Shown here: one piece after another, positions 18,734 through 28,151 of the stretch | How the letters are laid out: every line of letters starts with the position of its first letter | Numbering within the stretch: the stretch's first letter is position 1 | Assembly (NCBI GenBank): GCA_905182525.1 | Contig: CAJJBV010000004.1 | Location: 196,068 to 260,067 of the forward strand | Direction: 5' to 3' | Length of the DNA stretch: 64,000 bases | Source of the DNA: Cryomorphaceae bacterium | Lineage (GTDB): Bacteria > Bacteroidota > Bacteroidia > Flavobacteriales_D > Parvicellaceae | Made by a program: the position numbers and the translations under genes | The notes under the pieces: generated by a model | The model's database searches: none | Told to the model about the DNA's origin: nothing | What the model saw: only the letters and a program-made list of their open reading frames with translations

Positions 18734-19652
18734 GTTGGTAGCTACTAAGCTTTAATTGAGCTTCACTAAAGTCCTTTGTGAAACCTAAAATATACCCTCC
18801 GCCTCCAGAACCACAAAGCTTTAAATAATAAGAGTTTGAATCAATACCTTCTTTCCATAATTTTCTGTAAAGTTTTGGAATCATTGGCTGAAAATTCTCG
18901 TATAATACTTTAGATAGTGATTTTACATTTTTAAGTAATGATTTTCCTTCATTTTTTAAGAATGCTTCAATACTTGCATCATTGTATTTTTTAAATTTAC
19001 TCTTTAGCATTTCTCTAAAACCCTCTTCTTTACATCTTTCTAGAAAATGCTGAACTAAAGGTTGGGTGTTGCCAGTTTCTCCAGTGTTTAGCAAAAAAAC
19101 AGCTCCTTTTCCATTATTAGAATTTGGAATGCCTACAGTCCCTAAGTCAGTTTTTGATTTAATTAAAATAGGTAAATTTAAGTAGCATATTAATGGATCT
19201 AGTCCAGAACTTGTTCCATGATAAAAACTCTCAAGAGCACTAAAAATCACTTTAAGCTCTAATATTTTTTCGTTTAATATGTTTTTATTGGAAACAATTT
19301 TATTTTTGTTACAATACTTATCATAAGTTGCAGCAACAATTGCTCCTGAGCTTCCAATTCCAAAACCTTGAGGTATTGAAGAATCAAAATATAAATTATT
19401 TTCTAAGTCCTTTTCAAAAGATTCTAAGTCTAATGAACATGGAAGAGAATTGTTTTTTTCTAATTTTTTTAGATTAAGAAAAAAACCATTTAATTGACTA
19501 TTGGATTTTCTAGACTCTTCGTTATTATCATTTGAGATAAGAAACTTTCCATTGTAATCAGAGTAGGGAATTGATAAACCCATAGAATCTTCAATTATTC
19601 CATACTCTCCAAAAAGAAGAATTTTACTGTAATACAAGGACTCTTTAAGCAT
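18711..19652 (-). CDS. mvk: Mevalonate kinase (GHMP kinase family)
   Basis: Phosphorylates mevalonate. The 313-residue protein begins with the GHMP N-terminal signature SKILLFGEYGIIEDSMGLSI. The ATP-binding loop is QGFGIGSSGAIVAATYDKY and the C-terminal motif 3 is LKLCGSGGGGYILGFT. The SGLDPLICY segment supplies the catalytic Asp. It overlaps mvaD by 8 bases upstream and ubiA by 23 bases downstream. Context makes mevalonate the likely substrate. Confidence 0.85.
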   Translation of the reverse strand: MLKESLYYSKILLFGEYGIIEDSMGLSIPYSDYNGKFLISNDNNEESRKSNSQLNGFFLNLKKLEKNNSLPCSLDLESFEKDLENNLYFDSSIPQGFGIGSSGAIVAATYDKYCNKNKIVSNKNILNEKILELKVIFSALESFYHGTSSGLDPLICYLNLPILIKSKTDLGTVGIPNSNNGKGAVFLLNTGETGNTQPLVQHFLERCKEEGFREMLKSKFKKYNDASIEAFLKNEGKSLLKNVKSLSKVLYENFQPMIPKLYRKLWKEGIDSNSYYLKLCGSGGGGYILGFTKDFSEAQLKLSSYQLDVIHRF

Positions 19653-20721
19653 AATTTGCTTTTAATATTTTAGCTCCGCTTCCAACTTCATCACAAATAT
19701 AATGCTCCTTTTCACAATAAACAATTAATTCACCCTCAATAAAATCAAGAACCTTTTGTTTATAAGCCTTTGGATAAAGTAAATGTAGGTTTGCTCCAGC
19801 ATCTAAAGTAAAGCTCAAAGGTATATCGGATTCTTTTCTAAAAGACCATACTTTTTCAATAGCCGAAAGTGTTCCCTCTTTCATTAATAGGAAATAAGGA
19901 TTTGAAGTCATCATCATAGCATGAAGTGTAAGTGCTTCACTTTCGGATAGTGAAATAAATTTTTCTAAATCCCCATTTTTAAGAATTTCAATCATACTTT
20001 CTAAATTTTCGTAAGCTTGGAAAAAACGTTGCTTAGAAAATGGATGATTGTTCATTAAATCATGACCCGCAGTAGAGCTAACCTTTTTAGTCCCTTTGTC
20101 GATTAATAAAATAGTGTCTTGGTAGCTTTTAAAATCTTGATGAAGATCACTATGCTCAATTGCAAATTCATTATTAGAATTAGGTACTTTTTCATGAAGC
20201 CCCCAAATAGCTGCTGGACCATATAAAGACCTGCTAGCACTTCCGGATCCTAATCTACTTAAAAATGAAGCTTTTAAATATTTATCATTTTCAGAAAACC
20301 CAGTTATTTCTTGTTCTAATTCAACAATAGCTAAGGCTATGGCGCTAAATCCGGAAGCTGAAGATGCAATTCCACTACTATGAGGAAATGTGTTTTTTGT
20401 ATCTATATTAATTTTATACTTACTTAAGTAGGGGCAATAATCTTTAATTCTTTTAAAAAACGAATCTATTTTAGGAATGAAAGCAATATTTTCTTTCCCC
20501 TCAATTTTAAACTCAAATGAAAAAATATCAGATTTTTCAAATGAAATAGTTGTTTTGGTGTGGCATTTACTTAAAGTAAAACTTATAGAAGGATTAGTTG
20601 GTATTTGAATTGGTTTTTTCCCCCAATATTTAACAAGGGCTATATTTGATGGACTTTGAACAGTAATATTCCCACTTTCTGGAAGAGGATTGATAGGGTT
20701 GTATTTAAGTTGACTTATCAT
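19645..20721 (-). CDS. mvaD: Diphosphomevalonate decarboxylase
   Basis: Converts mevalonate diphosphate to isopentenyl diphosphate. The 358-residue protein shows the decarboxylase signature ALVKYWGKK near the start, followed by NPSISFTLS. The phosphate loop is HSSGIASSASGFSAIALA. The catalytic Asp lies in FTLDAGANLHLLYP. The closing motif is DEVGSGAKIL. It lies between the two GHMP kinases in one operon and uses the same fold. Confidence 0.93.
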   Translation of the reverse strand: MISQLKYNPINPLPESGNITVQSPSNIALVKYWGKKPIQIPTNPSISFTLSKCHTKTTISFEKSDIFSFEFKIEGKENIAFIPKIDSFFKRIKDYCPYLSKYKINIDTKNTFPHSSGIASSASGFSAIALAIVELEQEITGFSENDKYLKASFLSRLGSGSASRSLYGPAAIWGLHEKVPNSNNEFAIEHSDLHQDFKSYQDTILLIDKGTKKVSSTAGHDLMNNHPFSKQRFFQAYENLESMIEILKNGDLEKFISLSESEALTLHAMMMTSNPYFLLMKEGTLSAIEKVWSFRKESDIPLSFTLDAGANLHLLYPKAYKQKVLDFIEGELIVYCEKEHYICDEVGSGAKILKANYA

Positions 20722-20726
20722 TTATT

Positions 20727-21629
20727 TTAATAATTCTTATTTTTAATAAGTTCTGAAAATGAAAACACAGTATTAAATCCTTTTTCTAAAAAGTAATTCT
20801 TATTATTTTTAGTTGCTAGAATGAAATCTCCTCCCCACGCACCAAGAGATTTAATAGAGCCATTATAATCCGAAAAATATTTTTCTTTTACAGTTTTAGT
20901 TTGCATTAATTCACTAATAATTAATTCGTGTTGATCAATGAATTTTTCAAATTCAGTTATATTTTTTGACCTTATTATTTTTTTTGTAATGTTTGAAATT
21001 TCATTTACTAAATCGGGATTTTTCTTTAATTTATTATAACGCTTTATTTCTAAATTACTTTTTTGTTTTTTATTCAAATAAATAAAAATTATTTCATTTT
21101 TATAGTCAGGATTCCAGTCTATAGGATTAACAATAGGTTTATCATTGATTATTTGATAAGTCAACGAAGAATTGCACGATGCACAAGCAATATCATAGCC
21201 ACTTCCGTTTGTAGTAGAAAAATGTAAATCATATGGATCTATTTCATATAAGTTACTAATATTATTAAGGAGTGTAGAGCTTGAACCCAACCCCCAATTA
21301 CTAGGAAATTCTAATTCATTTATTATAGTTCCTTTTAACTTTTTTTTCGATTTTGATAGTTCAGAGCTAGCTTTTAATATTTTTTGCACCCATTTTACAA
21401 TATTATTATCACTAGTTTTTTGAACTTTAAATGAACTTGCTTCAAATGAAGCTTCAAACCAAATCTCTTTATTTACATCCAAACTTATCCAATTAAGTAT
21501 GTTTTTATTATGGGATTTAAAACTTAAAGACTGACCATAATTACACGGTAATGCCAATGAAATTGCACCATCTAAAACTAGATATTCTCCTGTGATTAAA
21601 AGTTTTCCATTTGAATGAATTTTTTTCAA
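20727..21629 (-). CDS. GYDIA-family GHMP kinase, candidate phosphomevalonate kinase
   Basis: A 300-residue GHMP kinase with the N-terminal motif GKLLITGEYLVLDGA, the ATP loop NWGLGSSSTLLNN, the name-giving GSGYDIACA and a C-terminal glycine motif SLGAWGGDFILAT. It is encoded between HMG-CoA reductase and diphosphomevalonate decarboxylase. The neighbouring genes supply mevalonate kinase and the decarboxylase but no recognised phosphomevalonate kinase, so this protein is the obvious candidate for that step. That function is inferred from position and fold. Its start overlaps the HMG-CoA reductase stop (ATGA). Confidence 0.8.
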   Translation of the reverse strand: MKKIHSNGKLLITGEYLVLDGAISLALPCNYGQSLSFKSHNKNILNWISLDVNKEIWFEASFEASSFKVQKTSDNNIVKWVQKILKASSELSKSKKKLKGTIINELEFPSNWGLGSSSTLLNNISNLYEIDPYDLHFSTTNGSGYDIACASCNSSLTYQIINDKPIVNPIDWNPDYKNEIIFIYLNKKQKSNLEIKRYNKLKKNPDLVNEISNITKKIIRSKNITEFEKFIDQHELIISELMQTKTVKEKYFSDYNGSIKSLGAWGGDFILATKNNKNYFLEKGFNTVFSFSELIKNKNY

Positions 21630-22963
21630 ATTTTATTACTTTTTAGTTTTCTTAATTCATTAAATACATTAATTACACTACTGTGTTCCACAACTTTGTC
21701 TTTGAAATATTCCTTAATTTGTTTTACTTCATCTTTTGTTGCCCCAACTTGATTTAAAATATTTAATAAGTGCATTTTCATATGTCCTTTTTGGATACCT
21801 GTAGTGACCAAAGAGCGCAATGCTCCAAAATTTTGTGCTAATCCAACGGCTGCAATAATTTCCATTAAATTTTTTGCATTTGGATTTCCAAGTAATTTAT
21901 AAGAAAATTTAACCATGGGATGAAGTGATGTTAAACCTCCAACCGTTCCAACAGAAATTGGAAGGTCAATCCAAAATTTAAATTTTCCATTTTTAATTTC
22001 TACGCTTGTTAAGCTTTTATATTGTCCAGATCTTGAAGCATAAGTATGACCACAAGCTTCTACTGCTCTAAAATCGTTTCCTGTTGCAATAACTACAGCA
22101 TCAATACCGTTGAAAATTCCTTTGTTATGGGTCGTAGCCCTGTAGGGTTCTATATTAGCTACATGAATAGCTTGCTGAAACTTTTTTGCAAATTCTTCAT
22201 TGTTAATTTTAGGGTCATCTGATAAATCTTTGACATCACAATTCACTTCACATCTTACAATACATTCTGGGGTGTAATTACTAAGAATACACATTATGAT
22301 AATTATTTTTTTGTCATTTTCACTTAATGCACTTTTTTCTAATTCACGTTGTAATATTTTAGAAAATTTTTCAAGTAAGCTGTTTATGAAATTTGCACCC
22401 ATAGCATCGCAGGTTTCAAATTTTGCTTGTAATTGGTAATAATTTGGTTCTAAATCGGCTCTATTAATCAATTCAATATCTAGAATACCTCCACCTCTTT
22501 CATTCATGTTTTTAGTAACAGAACGAGATTCGTCAAAAAACATATGTTTTATAGAACTTATAAAATTTTTTAAAACAGCAAACTCACCATACCAAGCAAA
22601 ATGAACATGTCCAATTTTTGTTGTTGAAATAACTTTTGATTTAAAACCCCCTCTTTTCATCCAAAAAGAAGCATTTTTAGATGCAGCTGCAACTACTGAA
22701 CTTTCTTCAATAGCCATAGGGACACAATAAACTTTATCATTAATTAAAAAATTTGGAGCAACTCCAAAAGGAATGTAAAAATTAGAGATTGTGTTTTCAA
22801 TAAACTCATCATGAATTTTTTGAACTTTTGCATCTTCATGCCAATAGCTTTTAAGTAGATCTACATATTTCTCTTCACCATTCAAATATTCCTTAGCAAT
22901 CCATTCAATTTTAGATTCCTTAGATAGTTTTGAAAATCCTTTGATGACTTTATTATTCTGCAT
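21626..22963 (-). CDS. mvaA: Hydroxymethylglutaryl-CoA reductase (bacterial class II type)
   Basis: Reduces HMG-CoA to mevalonate, the committed step of the pathway. Starting at ATG 22963 the protein is 445 residues; an in-frame ATG 33 bases upstream would add an unlikely leader, and a TATATTTG promoter-like box overlaps that region. Key residues by analogy to class II enzymes are Glu86 in IEESSVVAAASK, the Lys in ATTHNKGIFNG, the Asp in ATGNDFRAVEA and a C-terminal His in KGHMKMHL. DAMGANF is the HMG-binding segment. First gene of the mevalonate operon; HMG-CoA synthase is not in the window. Confidence 0.92.
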   Translation of the reverse strand: MQNNKVIKGFSKLSKESKIEWIAKEYLNGEEKYVDLLKSYWHEDAKVQKIHDEFIENTISNFYIPFGVAPNFLINDKVYCVPMAIEESSVVAAASKNASFWMKRGGFKSKVISTTKIGHVHFAWYGEFAVLKNFISSIKHMFFDESRSVTKNMNERGGGILDIELINRADLEPNYYQLQAKFETCDAMGANFINSLLEKFSKILQRELEKSALSENDKKIIIIMCILSNYTPECIVRCEVNCDVKDLSDDPKINNEEFAKKFQQAIHVANIEPYRATTHNKGIFNGIDAVVIATGNDFRAVEACGHTYASRSGQYKSLTSVEIKNGKFKFWIDLPISVGTVGGLTSLHPMVKFSYKLLGNPNAKNLMEIIAAVGLAQNFGALRSLVTTGIQKGHMKMHLLNILNQVGATKDEVKQIKEYFKDKVVEHSSVINVFNELRKLKSNKI

Positions 22964-22978
22964 TAGTAATAATTTCCG

Positions 22979-22986
22979 CAAATATA
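22979..22986 (-). promoter_or_regulatory. Promoter -7 box candidate of the mevalonate operon
   Basis: The minus strand reads TATATTTG at 22986-22979, an exact match to the Bacteroidota -7 consensus TAnnTTTG, placed 15 bases upstream of the HMG-CoA reductase ATG. I see no clear TTG at the usual -33 distance, so confidence is moderate. Confidence 0.4.
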
Positions 22987-23131
22987 AACTAAACAATAGC
23001 TTATTAAAATGTCTAATTTAATTTGATTAAAATTAAACAAAATGTAAAAAAAAGCCTGCTATTTGAATTTAACTTAATTAAATGATGATAAATTAATTTA
23101 AATATTGTTTTTTTAGGTAAAATAATTTAAG

Positions 23132-24559
23132 ATGAGTAAAAAAATAAATATTGGAGCATTTTCCACACTGATTTCGATTTTTTTCTTTTGGGGATTTGTA
23201 GCAGCAAGTAACGATATATTGATTCCAGTTTTTAAAAAGGCTTTGGACCTAAGTCAATTTGAATCTCAGTTGATTTCCTTAGCTTTTTATATTGCCTATA
23301 CCGTAGGTTCATTAATGTATTTTGGGATTTCTTCAATATTAAAAAGAGATATTTTAAATGTAATTGGTTACAGAAATGGCCTTTCATTAGGGCTAATTAT
23401 TTCTGCTCTTGGAACACTTCTTTTTGTTCCCGCATCAAATAATGAATCATTTCCTTTGTTAATATCTGGACTTTTTATTGTTGGATTGGGATTTTCTTTG
23501 CAGCAAATTGCTGCCAATCCATTAGCAATTCAAATGGGAGATCCTTCTAAGGGGAATATGCGTTTAAGTTTAGCAGGAGGTATTAATAATGTTGGAACTA
23601 CAATTGGACCTGTAATAGTATCGTTTGCAATTTTTGGTGGTTTATCTTCGGGACAAACAGAATTAAATTTACAAGCAGTTCAAACACCTTATCTTTTTCT
23701 TGGAGCTGCATTTGTAATAGCAGCTGTTTTCTTTAAGTTTTCATCTGTTCCAGATCGTCTAAACGAGAAAACAGAAAGTAATAGCGGAAATATTCTTGCA
23801 ACATTAAAATATCCTCAAGTAGTTTTAGGAATGATCGCTATTTTTCTTTACGTAGGAGTTGAGGTCTCCACTGCGAGTAATCTTCCTGAATTTATGAAAC
23901 AAGAACTAGGAACTGCAGAAAGCGGAGTAGCGCCTTTTGTATCATTGTTTTGGGCAAGTCTTATGATTGGTAGATGGACTTCTGCTGCAGGTGCTTTTAA
24001 TATTTCAAGTAAATTAAAATCTCTATTAGGTTTTACTCTTCCATTCGTAGCATTTGGAATCTTTCTTTTTGTTAACTGGATAGCTGGTAATGAAATGCAA
24101 CAATTTTTTCCTTATATAGGTTTAGTTGTATTATTAATTATTGCTGATAAGCTAAGTAAAGGTAATCCGGTGAATCAGATAATGATTTATTCTGCTGTTG
24201 GAGCTCTTGCTATGATTATTGGAATTTTTTCTAGCGGAATAATAAGTGTCTTTGCTTTCATTTCTGTTGGTTTATTTTGTAGCACTCTTTGGCCTTGTAT
24301 TTTCACTCTTGGAATTGCTGGTTTAAAAGACAAAACAAATACGGCTTCAAGTTTATTAATTATGATGATTATGGGTGGAGGATTTATTTCTACTCTTCAA
24401 GGAGCATTAGCAAATAACAATTTGTTGGGAATTCAACATTCTTATTGGGTTGGTGTTGCTTGTTTTGCATACCTATTTTTCTTTGCATTTACTGTAAATA
24501 AAAAATTAAAAAATCAAGGTGTTAATTTATCTTCCTCTAGTGATGAAATAGCTCACTAG
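23132..24559 (+). CDS. Sugar MFS transporter (FucP / glucose-galactose type)
   Basis: A 475-residue inner-membrane protein with about 12 transmembrane segments, in the FHS sugar:proton symporter branch (FucP, GluP). Recognisable parts are the opening SIFFFWGFVAASNDILIPVFKK, the QQIAANPLAIQMG segment and LAGGINNVGTTIGP in the N-half, and LWPCIFTLGIAGL near the end. It is followed by the GH92 mannosidase on the same strand after 31 bases, which suggests import of mannose or another sugar released from glycans. Confidence 0.9.
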   Translation: MSKKINIGAFSTLISIFFFWGFVAASNDILIPVFKKALDLSQFESQLISLAFYIAYTVGSLMYFGISSILKRDILNVIGYRNGLSLGLIISALGTLLFVPASNNESFPLLISGLFIVGLGFSLQQIAANPLAIQMGDPSKGNMRLSLAGGINNVGTTIGPVIVSFAIFGGLSSGQTELNLQAVQTPYLFLGAAFVIAAVFFKFSSVPDRLNEKTESNSGNILATLKYPQVVLGMIAIFLYVGVEVSTASNLPEFMKQELGTAESGVAPFVSLFWASLMIGRWTSAAGAFNISSKLKSLLGFTLPFVAFGIFLFVNWIAGNEMQQFFPYIGLVVLLIIADKLSKGNPVNQIMIYSAVGALAMIIGIFSSGIISVFAFISVGLFCSTLWPCIFTLGIAGLKDKTNTASSLLIMMIMGGGFISTLQGALANNNLLGIQHSYWVGVACFAYLFFFAFTVNKKLKNQGVNLSSSSDEIAH

Positions 24560-24590
24560 TTAACTTAATTTCTTTTACAAGTATTAATAA

Positions 24591-27485
24591 ATGAGGAGTT
24601 TACAAATTTTAATTTTTGGTTTTATTATTGCTAGTTGTAGTTCTAAAAATTCTGACAATGCCAAGCATGTAAATCCTTTTATTGGCACTGGCGCACATGG
24701 ACATACTTTCCCTGGCGCTACTTCTTCTTTTGGAATGGTTCAGCTTAGTCCCGATACTAGAATTGAAGGTTGGGATGGATGTTCTGGATACCATTATTCT
24801 GATTCTATAATTTATGGGTTTAGCCATACTCACTTAAGTGGTACAGGTATTGGAGATTACTGTGATTTGCTTCTAATGCCAACAATGGGAGATGTTTGTT
24901 TTAACAATGGATATTTAAATTCTAAAGAAAATAATTATAGTTCAATTTTTAAAAAAGAAAATGAATTTGCTTCTGCTGGGTTTTATCAAGTACTATTAGA
25001 TAAATATGATATTGATTGTAAGTTAACTACTACCAAAAGAGTAGGTCTTCACGAATACACATTTAAAGATAAAAATCTAATTCCTAGTATGGTTTTAGAT
25101 TTAGAACATAGAGATATTCTGTTAGATTGGAGTATTAACGTAGTAAATTCAAAAGAAATTGAAGGTAAAAGAATCTCTAAGTCTTGGGCTGACGAGCAGC
25201 ATTTTTATTTTCATATGGAAGTTTCAGATGATTTTGAATTTACTTTTAATAAAGAAAAAAAACCGACAAAAATATTTTTAAGTTTTAAAAACCTAAAGAA
25301 TAATAAACTTATGGTTAAGGTTGGAATATCAACAGTTAGCTCTGAAAATGCTAATGTAAATTTAAAATCAGAAGCTCCTAGTTGGGATTTCGAAGAGTAT
25401 ATAAAGAAATCTAAAGAGGATTGGAATAGCTCATTATCAAAAATTGATATTTCATCTAAAAATGATTCCCTTAAAGAAATATTTTATACATCCCTTTATC
25501 ATACTATGATTGCCCCTAACTTAATCAGTGATGTAAATGGAGATTTCTTAGGGACAGATTTGAAAATTCATAATGACTCCATAGCTAACTACACTGTTTT
25601 TTCTCTATGGGATACCTTTAGATCTACGCACCCGCTTTATAATTTAATTGAAAGAAAAAAAACATCATCTTTTCTAAATACTTTTCTAAATCAATATAAT
25701 TATGGTGGACAACTTCCTATTTGGGAACTTAGTGCAAATTATACTGGTTGTATGATAGGTTACCATGTAGTATCCGTTATTTTAGATGCTTATGTGAAAT
25801 CTATTGATTTTAAAAATTATGATGAATTGTATACTGCCATGAAGCATATTTCTAATAGAAATAAATTAGGAATTACAGAGTTTAAGTCAAAAGGTTATAT
25901 TTCCTCTTTTGAAGAACCTGAATCTGTTTCAAAAACGCTAGAATATTCTTACAATGACTGGTGCATTTATAAAATGGCACAAATATTTAATGATTCAATT
26001 GCTATGGGTTCTTATTTAGAAAGATCACAATCCTACAAAAATTTATTTAATTCAAATTCTGGATTAATGCAACCAAAAACGAATGGCAATTGGAAAACTG
26101 GGTTTATTCCCTCGGAAGTAAATTATAATTATACTGAAGCCAATTCCTGGCAATATAGTTTCTTCGTTCCCCATGACATAGAAGGATTGGTTAAAATTCA
26201 TGGAGGAAAGAAAAATTTTGAAAATAAATTAAATGAATTGTTTACCGTTAATTCTGATTTGGCTGGCAGGCAACAAGCAGATATAACAGGTTTAATTGGC
26301 CAATATGCTCATGGAAATGAACCAAGTCATCACATGTCATATTTATACAATATGACTGGTAATTCATCACAATCTCAAGTGATGGTAAATAAAATTTTAA
26401 ATGAAATGTATTCTGCTCAACCAGGTGGAGTAGTGGGTAATGAAGATTGTGGTCAAATGTCAGCTTGGTATGTTTTAAGTTCAATAGGGCTTTTTGATGT
26501 AAACCCAGGAGATCCATATTATATAATTAACACACCATTATTTGATGAAGTAACTCTAAATTTAGAAAATGAAAATAAGTTTAAGATTAAATGTAATGGC
26601 GGAAACGATGAGTCTTTTATTTATATAAAATCTGTTAAGCTAAACGGTAAAGACCTAAATAGAAATTATCTCCATATTGATGAAATATTACTTGGTGGAA
26701 CTTTGACCATTGAAAAGTCAAACGAACCTAGTAAATGGGCTTCTTTAAATTTTTATAAAACAGAAATTAGTAGTGATTATACCATATTGGTGATTCCAAG
26801 GATTATTTCAAATTCCAATACTTTTAAAGATTCAATAGAAATTAAAATTGAGGCTCAAGATGCACAAGAAATTTTTTATAAAAAGTCAAATGATTCTGTT
26901 TATAGTATTTACCAGTCTCCTTTTTACTTATTCAATACAGATACTATTTTTTGTTATTCTAAATCAAATGATAAGAAAAGTAAAATTGAGTCAGCCTATT
27001 TTCTAAAATTTAATAATAACAAAACCATCAAATTAAAAACTATGTACAGTAACCAGTACGATGCTGGAGGAAAAAATGCTTTAGTAGACGGGTTAAGAGG
27101 TCCAAACAATTATTTAACTGGCAGATGGCAGGGTTTTCAGGCCAAAAATTTTGAGTCTATTGTTGACTTGGGAACAATAGAAAATATAAATTATTTAAAT
27201 ATTGGAGCTATTCAAGATGTTCGTTCTTGGATATGGTTGCCTAAAAAAGTAGACTTTTCTAGCTCTCTTGATGGTAAAAATTTCAACGCTATTTCAAGTG
27301 TAAATCATTCTATTTCTGACAATACTTCAGAGTCAGTCGTAAACCAGTTTGGACTTGAGTTGAAAAAACCAATTAAAGCAAGATACATTAAGGTTAATGC
27401 TGAGAATTATGGTCTTTGTCCTGAATGGCACCTTGGAAAAGGTGGAAAGAGTTGGCTGTTTTTCGACGAAATAACTATTCGATAA
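24591..27485 (+). CDS. GH92 family alpha-mannosidase lipoprotein with C-terminal F5/8 type C-like domain
   Basis: A 964-residue exo-alpha-mannosidase of the Ca-dependent GH92 family, which trims mannose from N-glycans. The lipoprotein signal ends in IIASC (Cys16). The family signatures are NPFIGTGAHGHTFPGA near the start, SLWDTFRSTHPL, and HGNEPSHHMSYLYN, the conserved acid-containing motif. Around residues 740-800 there is a chitobiase-like linker. The last 140 residues form a discoidin-like carbohydrate-binding domain (DGLRGPNNYLTGRWQGF ... SWIWLPKKVDFSSSLDG). The related domain also ends the GH20 enzyme encoded nearby. The gene ends directly at the convergent cutC stop. Confidence 0.93.
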   Translation: MRSLQILIFGFIIASCSSKNSDNAKHVNPFIGTGAHGHTFPGATSSFGMVQLSPDTRIEGWDGCSGYHYSDSIIYGFSHTHLSGTGIGDYCDLLLMPTMGDVCFNNGYLNSKENNYSSIFKKENEFASAGFYQVLLDKYDIDCKLTTTKRVGLHEYTFKDKNLIPSMVLDLEHRDILLDWSINVVNSKEIEGKRISKSWADEQHFYFHMEVSDDFEFTFNKEKKPTKIFLSFKNLKNNKLMVKVGISTVSSENANVNLKSEAPSWDFEEYIKKSKEDWNSSLSKIDISSKNDSLKEIFYTSLYHTMIAPNLISDVNGDFLGTDLKIHNDSIANYTVFSLWDTFRSTHPLYNLIERKKTSSFLNTFLNQYNYGGQLPIWELSANYTGCMIGYHVVSVILDAYVKSIDFKNYDELYTAMKHISNRNKLGITEFKSKGYISSFEEPESVSKTLEYSYNDWCIYKMAQIFNDSIAMGSYLERSQSYKNLFNSNSGLMQPKTNGNWKTGFIPSEVNYNYTEANSWQYSFFVPHDIEGLVKIHGGKKNFENKLNELFTVNSDLAGRQQADITGLIGQYAHGNEPSHHMSYLYNMTGNSSQSQVMVNKILNEMYSAQPGGVVGNEDCGQMSAWYVLSSIGLFDVNPGDPYYIINTPLFDEVTLNLENENKFKIKCNGGNDESFIYIKSVKLNGKDLNRNYLHIDEILLGGTLTIEKSNEPSKWASLNFYKTEISSDYTILVIPRIISNSNTFKDSIEIKIEAQDAQEIFYKKSNDSVYSIYQSPFYLFNTDTIFCYSKSNDKKSKIESAYFLKFNNNKTIKLKTMYSNQYDAGGKNALVDGLRGPNNYLTGRWQGFQAKNFESIVDLGTIENINYLNIGAIQDVRSWIWLPKKVDFSSSLDGKNFNAISSVNHSISDNTSESVVNQFGLELKKPIKARYIKVNAENYGLCPEWHLGKGGKSWLFFDEITIR

Positions 27486-28151
27486 TTAATATAATTTTAA
27501 TCCATTTTTTATAGATATTATTTTTTCAACTTCAATTTTATTATTCTTGTCAATACTAAAATGGATTCCATCCAATCCAAGATTTAAAAACTTATGATAG
27601 TTTAACCCAGATATTCCACCACCAGCTAATATTTTTATTTTTCTATTTTTAATTTTTGAGAGCATTTTCAAATTTTGTAAACCAAGCTCCGCATTTTTTT
27701 CTTTCCCAGAAGTAAGAACCCACTCAAATCCGATCTCAGATAATTCTATTAAACTCTGGTTTATATTTTTACATTCATCAAAAGCTTTGTGAAATGTACA
27801 TTTCAAGTCCAAGTCTTTAGCCAATTTCACTAACTCTTCATTTTTTTTTAAATCAATTTTATCATTTTGTAATATTCCAAAAACAACTCCGTGAGCTTGG
27901 TTGTTTTTAGCTATTTTTATAGACTGCATCATTAATTCAAGTTCATTTTTAGTATACTCAAATCCATTATTATGTGGTCTTATCATTACATAACTTTCGC
28001 CATTAAAAACATCATTGGCAATTGATTGAAACTCTTCTGTTGGTGTTAACCCTTCTAAATGTAAATCTTTACATATTTCAATACGTTGAATTCCATATTT
28101 TTGAGCTGCTTTTAATCCGCTTATAGTTGATACACATGCTTCTAAAATCAT
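27486..28151 (-). CDS. cutC: CutC family protein (historically copper homeostasis)
   Basis: A 221-residue TIM-barrel protein of the CutC family, shown by LEACVSTISGLKAAQKYG, GVVFGILQNDKIDL, CTFHKAFDECKN and the glycine-rich KILAGGGISGLNY phosphate-binding-like loop. The family name comes from copper tolerance work, but its biochemical role is unsettled. Here its ATG overlaps the stop of the GH20 hexosaminidase gene (ATGA), so it is translationally coupled to glycan degradation. A role in sugar metabolism is therefore an inference worth considering. Confidence 0.88.
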   Translation of the reverse strand: MILEACVSTISGLKAAQKYGIQRIEICKDLHLEGLTPTEEFQSIANDVFNGESYVMIRPHNNGFEYTKNELELMMQSIKIAKNNQAHGVVFGILQNDKIDLKKNEELVKLAKDLDLKCTFHKAFDECKNINQSLIELSEIGFEWVLTSGKEKNAELGLQNLKMLSKIKNRKIKILAGGGISGLNYHKFLNLGLDGIHFSIDKNNKIEVEKIISIKNGLKLY

